From assembly GCA_013151585.1 (NCBI GenBank), contig JAADHY010000514.1, forward strand, positions 1 to 9,118: a stretch of DNA of 9,118 nucleotides, written 5' to 3'. The position numbers were made by a program, and so were the translations under genes. Below, one piece after another: positions 6,634 to 9,118 of this stretch (position 1 is the stretch's first letter; each line of letters starts with the position of its first letter). The notes beneath the pieces were generated by a model. The model was not told the origin of the DNA. It searched no databases and saw nothing but the letters and a program-made list of their open reading frames with translations. The stretch is from Planctomycetota bacterium. GTDB lineage: Bacteria > Planctomycetota > Planctomycetia > Planctomycetales > Planctomycetaceae.

Positions 6634-7239
6634 CTATTCTCTGACGGTTCCTGAAGCGTCGGTCGTGGTGGCGACGCGGCGGAGCTCGTTCTCGTCGGTG
6701 TGCTCGAACCGCTTCCCGTAAATATCCACGATGGTCGTCTGCGAATAGATGAGGGAATCTTCCCGGTAACTCAGCCGACGACGAAATTCGATCGTGCGGG
6801 CGTTGGCACTCATGAACGGCGACTGGATAACCCTCCAGTCGCCCTCGTCGGCGTGCGCGGCCACCTCAATCACTGTCGCTTCGTCCGGACCGGATCGGCC
6901 CGCCACCTGCCCGCCGGCGATGACGCAGACCGCGCGGGGAATCGCAAAGGAAACCATCACCGTTCGGCTCGCGGCATCCCAACACCAGTAGCCGGTTTCA
7001 TTGTGGAACACTTCGTCGTCAGACTTCCGCCGGACCACCTGATGATACCGCACTGCCGCAAGAGTCTGGCGTTCCGCATTCGTGACCGTGCCAATCGGCT
7101 CGAAGAGGATCGTTTCGTAGTAAGGACTCTCTTCGGAACCATCCGGTTCAGGGGCCACGTCCAGCCCCTTATCGCCTTCCCACCGTCCGATCAAGCCGGA
7201 CAACGGGCCGTAATCGACCGCCGTTGCTTCCTGAGCCAT
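6634..7239 (-). CDS. Heme-binding beta-barrel (nitrobindin-like, FABP-like) protein
   Basis: Soluble 201-residue protein of the FABP-like / THAP4 C-terminal (nitrobindin-type) beta-barrel family. The family opening is clear: LIGRWEGDKGLDVAPEPDG at residues 16-34, then SPYYETI, VTNAE at 52-56, RYHQVV at 64-69, FHNETGYWCWD at 78-88 and IPRAV followed by AGG near 100-110. Relatives of nitrobindin bind ferric heme and isomerise peroxynitrite or bind NO; the physiological role of the bacterial group is mostly unknown, and I cannot name the heme ligand with certainty (His66 and His79 are the histidines in the conserved blocks). The frame is open to 7362, but the ATG at 7239 is preferred because AAGGA lies 8 nt upstream and homology starts just inside. 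It lies 112 bp after the glycosyltransferase stop and runs convergent to the beta-galactosidase. Fold confident, function inferred. Confidence 0.82.
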   Translation of the reverse strand: MAQEATAVDYGPLSGLIGRWEGDKGLDVAPEPDGSEESPYYETILFEPIGTVTNAERQTLAAVRYHQVVRRKSDDEVFHNETGYWCWDAASRTVMVSFAIPRAVCVIAGGQVAGRSGPDEATVIEVAAHADEGDWRVIQSPFMSANARTIEFRRRLSYREDSLIYSQTTIVDIYGKRFEHTDENELRRVATTTDASGTVRE

Positions 7240-7247
7240 CTTCCCTT

Positions 7248-7252
7248 TCCTT
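7248..7252 (-). promoter_or_regulatory. Shine-Dalgarno AAGGA for the heme-binding protein
   Basis: On the - strand the bases before the ATG read GAAAGGAAAGGGAAG, with AAGGA 8 nt from the start codon at 7239. This purine run supports 7239 over the longer in-frame start at 7362, which would overlap the end of the glycosyltransferase gene by 11 bp. Confidence 0.65.
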
Positions 7253-7351
7253 TCGTTGTTACGTCCCAAAATGACCAGACCACTGTGCTGCCGCGAGGAC
7301 AAAAGCGGCTCCAACTCCGCCTGTCTTCGGCGAAGTTGCCTGTCGTCTGAT

Positions 7352-8311
7352 TCAGTTGTCATCCGACTCCCGACCGACTCGTTCGGCCACGCTGTAGGCG
7401 TCCGACTCGCGCCCCGTGTAGGCCACGATCAGCTCGGCCAAAAACCCCAGCGAGATCGCCTGCGCTCCGAGCAAGGCCGCCGCCACCGAATACGCCAACA
7501 ACGGCCGCGTCCCGATGTGCGGGTCGACGCCGGAACTCATTTTGACGACCCAATACACCGCCAGATAGGCCAGTCCGGCGCAACCCAGCAAGAAGAAGAA
7601 CAGGCCGACGGCCCCGAGCATGTGCGATGGCCGCTGACCAAATCCAGTCAAGAAAACGACCGTCAGCAAATCCAGAAATCCGCGGACAAACCGGCGGACG
7701 CCGTACTTCGATCGGCCGAACTGCCTTGGCCGATGATGCACGGGAATCTCCGTGACCCGGAAGCCGCGCGCATGAGCCAACACCGGAATGAATCGATGCA
7801 GCTCTCCATAGATGCGCAGCTCCCGCGCGACCTCGGCGCGAAACAGCTTCAGTCCGCAGTTGTGGTCGTGCAGTTTTAAACCCGTCAGCCGACTGACCAT
7901 CCAATTGAAAACCTTGCTGGGATAGACCTTGTGCCACGGGTCCAGACGCCGACGCTTCCAGCCGTTGACAACGTCGTAACCTTCCTCCAACTTCGCCAGC
8001 AAGTTCGGAATCTCGGCCGGATCGTCCTGCAGGTCGGCATCCATCGTCATGATGAGCGAGCCGCGGGCCGCCTTCAGCCCGGCCATCAACGCCGCCGCCT
8101 TGCCAAAATTGCGGCGCAGCCGCACTCCTCGGACGCGGTCGTCGGATTCCGCCAGCCGGCGGATTTCCTCCCACGACCCGTCCGTCGATCCGTCGTCGAC
8201 GAAGATGATGTGAAACTTGATGCCATGACTCTGGCATGTCTGGCAGATTTCAGCGTGCAACTGAGCCAGGCTTTCGCGTTCGTTCAACACCGGAATGACA
8301 ATCGACAGCAT
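7352..8311 (-). CDS. Family 2 glycosyltransferase, DPM1/GtrB-like, with two C-terminal membrane helices
   Basis: Predicted membrane-anchored transferase of 319 residues that moves a sugar from a nucleotide donor to a polyprenyl phosphate or similar lipid on the cytoplasmic face. The GT-A domain starts at once (SIVIPVLNERESL), with VDDGSTDGS at 38-46, RNFGKAAAL at 67-75 and the metal-binding DAD at 91-93 in MDADLQDDP. NCGLKLFR at 151-158 and FGRSKYG at 198-204 are typical of the DPM1/ArnC/GtrB group. Two hydrophobic helices follow at about 231-257 and 270-297, then a short charged tail. The ATG at 8311 has GGGGGA 9 nt upstream. It lies 27 bp after the flippase-like gene and is probably co-transcribed with it. 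The sugar and lipid acceptor cannot be read from the sequence; the group includes glucosyl, mannosyl and aminoarabinose transfer. Confidence 0.9.
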   Translation of the reverse strand: MLSIVIPVLNERESLAQLHAEICQTCQSHGIKFHIIFVDDGSTDGSWEEIRRLAESDDRVRGVRLRRNFGKAAALMAGLKAARGSLIMTMDADLQDDPAEIPNLLAKLEEGYDVVNGWKRRRLDPWHKVYPSKVFNWMVSRLTGLKLHDHNCGLKLFRAEVARELRIYGELHRFIPVLAHARGFRVTEIPVHHRPRQFGRSKYGVRRFVRGFLDLLTVVFLTGFGQRPSHMLGAVGLFFFLLGCAGLAYLAVYWVVKMSSGVDPHIGTRPLLAYSVAAALLGAQAISLGFLAELIVAYTGRESDAYSVAERVGRESDDN

Positions 8312-8338
8312 ACTCGTCGGTCCCCCAAGTTGCGCGAC

Positions 8339-9118
8339 TCACGACCGGGGCGTTTTCTGGTGTTCGCGCACGGCCTCTGCCTGGGTTGCCTCCTTGCCTC
8401 CGCTCCCCGTGTAATATAGACCGACTGCGACCAGAATTTCAGTCACCAGCCAAACGGCTCGCAGCAACACGGCCGCCAGCACGGCCTGAGGGCCGCCGAC
8501 GCTGGTCTTCAGCGCTTCGATCAGCAGCCCCTCTCTCACGCCCAAGCCGCCGGGCGCGAAGACGGCCAGAAAGCCGATCGAGGTGGCCAGCGAAACGGCC
8601 GCCGTCCACACCGGCCAGTCTTCCCAGTTCCAGGTGGCGCCCAACGAGCGAACCGTCAGCCCCAAACTCAGCCCGTGGCACGCCCACGCCAATGCGAATG
8701 CGAGGACACCTTCGTAGAGCAAACGCGTCGGGATCAAGCCCACGTCTGTCGGCTGGCTCTCGCGGAAATCCGCTGGCGTGGCCTTCCATGCCAAAAGGGA
8801 CAAAAGCCGCGAGACGACCGGCAAGGCGACCGCAGTCGCGGCCAGAACCACCACCGGCACGATCCAGGCGTGGTCGCGCACCAGGGTCAGCATCGGCGGT
8901 AGGTCGTTCCGGGGGATCGAGGGAAAGAACAAGGGCGAGAGGCTGGCCGCCACCAGCAGCGCCACCGCCATCAGAAAAAGCGTTTCGTAGGTCGCCGTCA
9001 AGGCGCCGGCCGCCAACCCAACGCCCTCTCGCCGCATCATGCCGGCCCGGATGACCAACACCATCGCCTTGCCTGGCACGTACTTTCCCAGGTGACCGCA
9101 GTAGTAAGCTCGAGCGGT
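8339..9118 (-). CDS. Flippase-like integral membrane protein (LPG synthase TM / UPF0104 family), N-terminus beyond the window
   Basis: The visible C-terminal 259 residues belong to the lysylphosphatidylglycerol synthase transmembrane family (often named flippase-like or YbhN-like). The right edge of the window reads YYCGHLGKYVPGKAMV, the family's LGKYxPGK signature, still in frame at 9118, so the gene continues past the window; a GTG at 9079 is not the true start. About five hydrophobic stretches follow, near residues 42-65, 84-105, 133-157, 170-190 and 210-235 of the fragment. The conserved APGGLGVREG motif lies at about 8531-8558, before the last helix. The protein ends in a charged tail (EHQKTPRS). 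These proteins are usually associated with lipid or lipid-linked sugar handling. Only the transmembrane module is seen here, with no soluble aminoacyl-phosphatidylglycerol synthase domain. The gene directly precedes the glycosyltransferase. Family confident, substrate unknown. Confidence 0.85.
   Translation of the reverse strand, partial: TARAYYCGHLGKYVPGKAMVLVIRAGMMRREGVGLAAGALTATYETLFLMAVALLVAASLSPLFFPSIPRNDLPPMLTLVRDHAWIVPVVVLAATAVALPVVSRLLSLLAWKATPADFRESQPTDVGLIPTRLLYEGVLAFALAWACHGLSLGLTVRSLGATWNWEDWPVWTAAVSLATSIGFLAVFAPGGLGVREGLLIEALKTSVGGPQAVLAAVLLRAVWLVTEILVAVGLYYTGSGGKEATQAEAVREHQKTPRS

Noticed and set aside
7319..7344. Direct repeat GCCTGTC and the palindrome CTTCGGCGAAG before the heme-binding gene
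   Set aside because: A 7-bp repeat and a short palindrome near the end of the glycosyltransferase gene are within chance, and neither has terminator features.
7240..7362. 41-residue N-terminal extension of the heme-binding protein
   Set aside because: Family homology starts just after 7239 and the purine-rich ribosome site sits immediately before it; the longer form would overlap the upstream gene.
1..9118. A novel defence, mobile or biosynthetic system
   Set aside because: Every substantial coding region matches a familiar family. There are no clustered repeats, transposases, nucleases, reverse transcriptases or toxin-antitoxin pairs, so I do not claim one.

Overview
The window is about 9.1 kb of GC-rich, gene-dense bacterial DNA. 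It carries seven protein genes: four on the + strand in the left 6.5 kb and three on the - strand in the right 2.5 kb, meeting tail to tail near 6.54-6.63 kb. Gene content (glycolate oxidase subunits, an exported LacZ-type GH2 enzyme, a nitrobindin-like protein, a lipid-type glycosyltransferase beside a flippase-like membrane protein) and a GTAGGATGGGC-type palindrome between convergent genes fit a planctomycete best. That assignment is inference from gene style and memory; no rRNA or tRNA gene is present to test it.

Left block (1-3119, + strand): the end of glcE (5' truncated by the window, with an apparent single-base frameshift at a T4 run), then glcF overlapping it by ATGA, then after 179 bp a HAD-superfamily phosphohydrolase. 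GlcE and GlcF are subunits of the membrane-associated glycolate dehydrogenase (glycolate to glyoxylate); GlcD is presumably just upstream. The HAD protein could supply glycolate by dephosphorylating 2-phosphoglycolate, but its sequence looks as much like the beta-phosphoglucomutase/sugar-phosphatase branch.

Middle (3247-6537, + strand): a 1096-residue beta-galactosidase of the LacZ type with a signal peptide. The active-site residues I could place against E. coli LacZ are all kept, and there is a Pro/Ala/Arg-rich linker before the last domain. It stands alone, with no visible transporter or regulator.

Convergent junction (6538-6633): a 74-nt imperfect palindrome, probably a dispersed REP/MITE-like element, fills most of the gap.

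Right block (- strand, read from 9118 down to 6634): a flippase-like (LPG synthase TM family) membrane protein truncated by the window edge, a DPM1/GtrB-type family 2 glycosyltransferase 27 bp downstream, and after 112 bp a heme-binding beta-barrel (nitrobindin-like) protein. The first two look like one cell-envelope lipid/glycan unit.

I found no CRISPR array, transposase, RNA gene, phage gene or defence system. The window reads as mostly ordinary chromosomal housekeeping and catabolic DNA. The points worth checking are the glcE frameshift, the palindrome, and the glc-HAD association.
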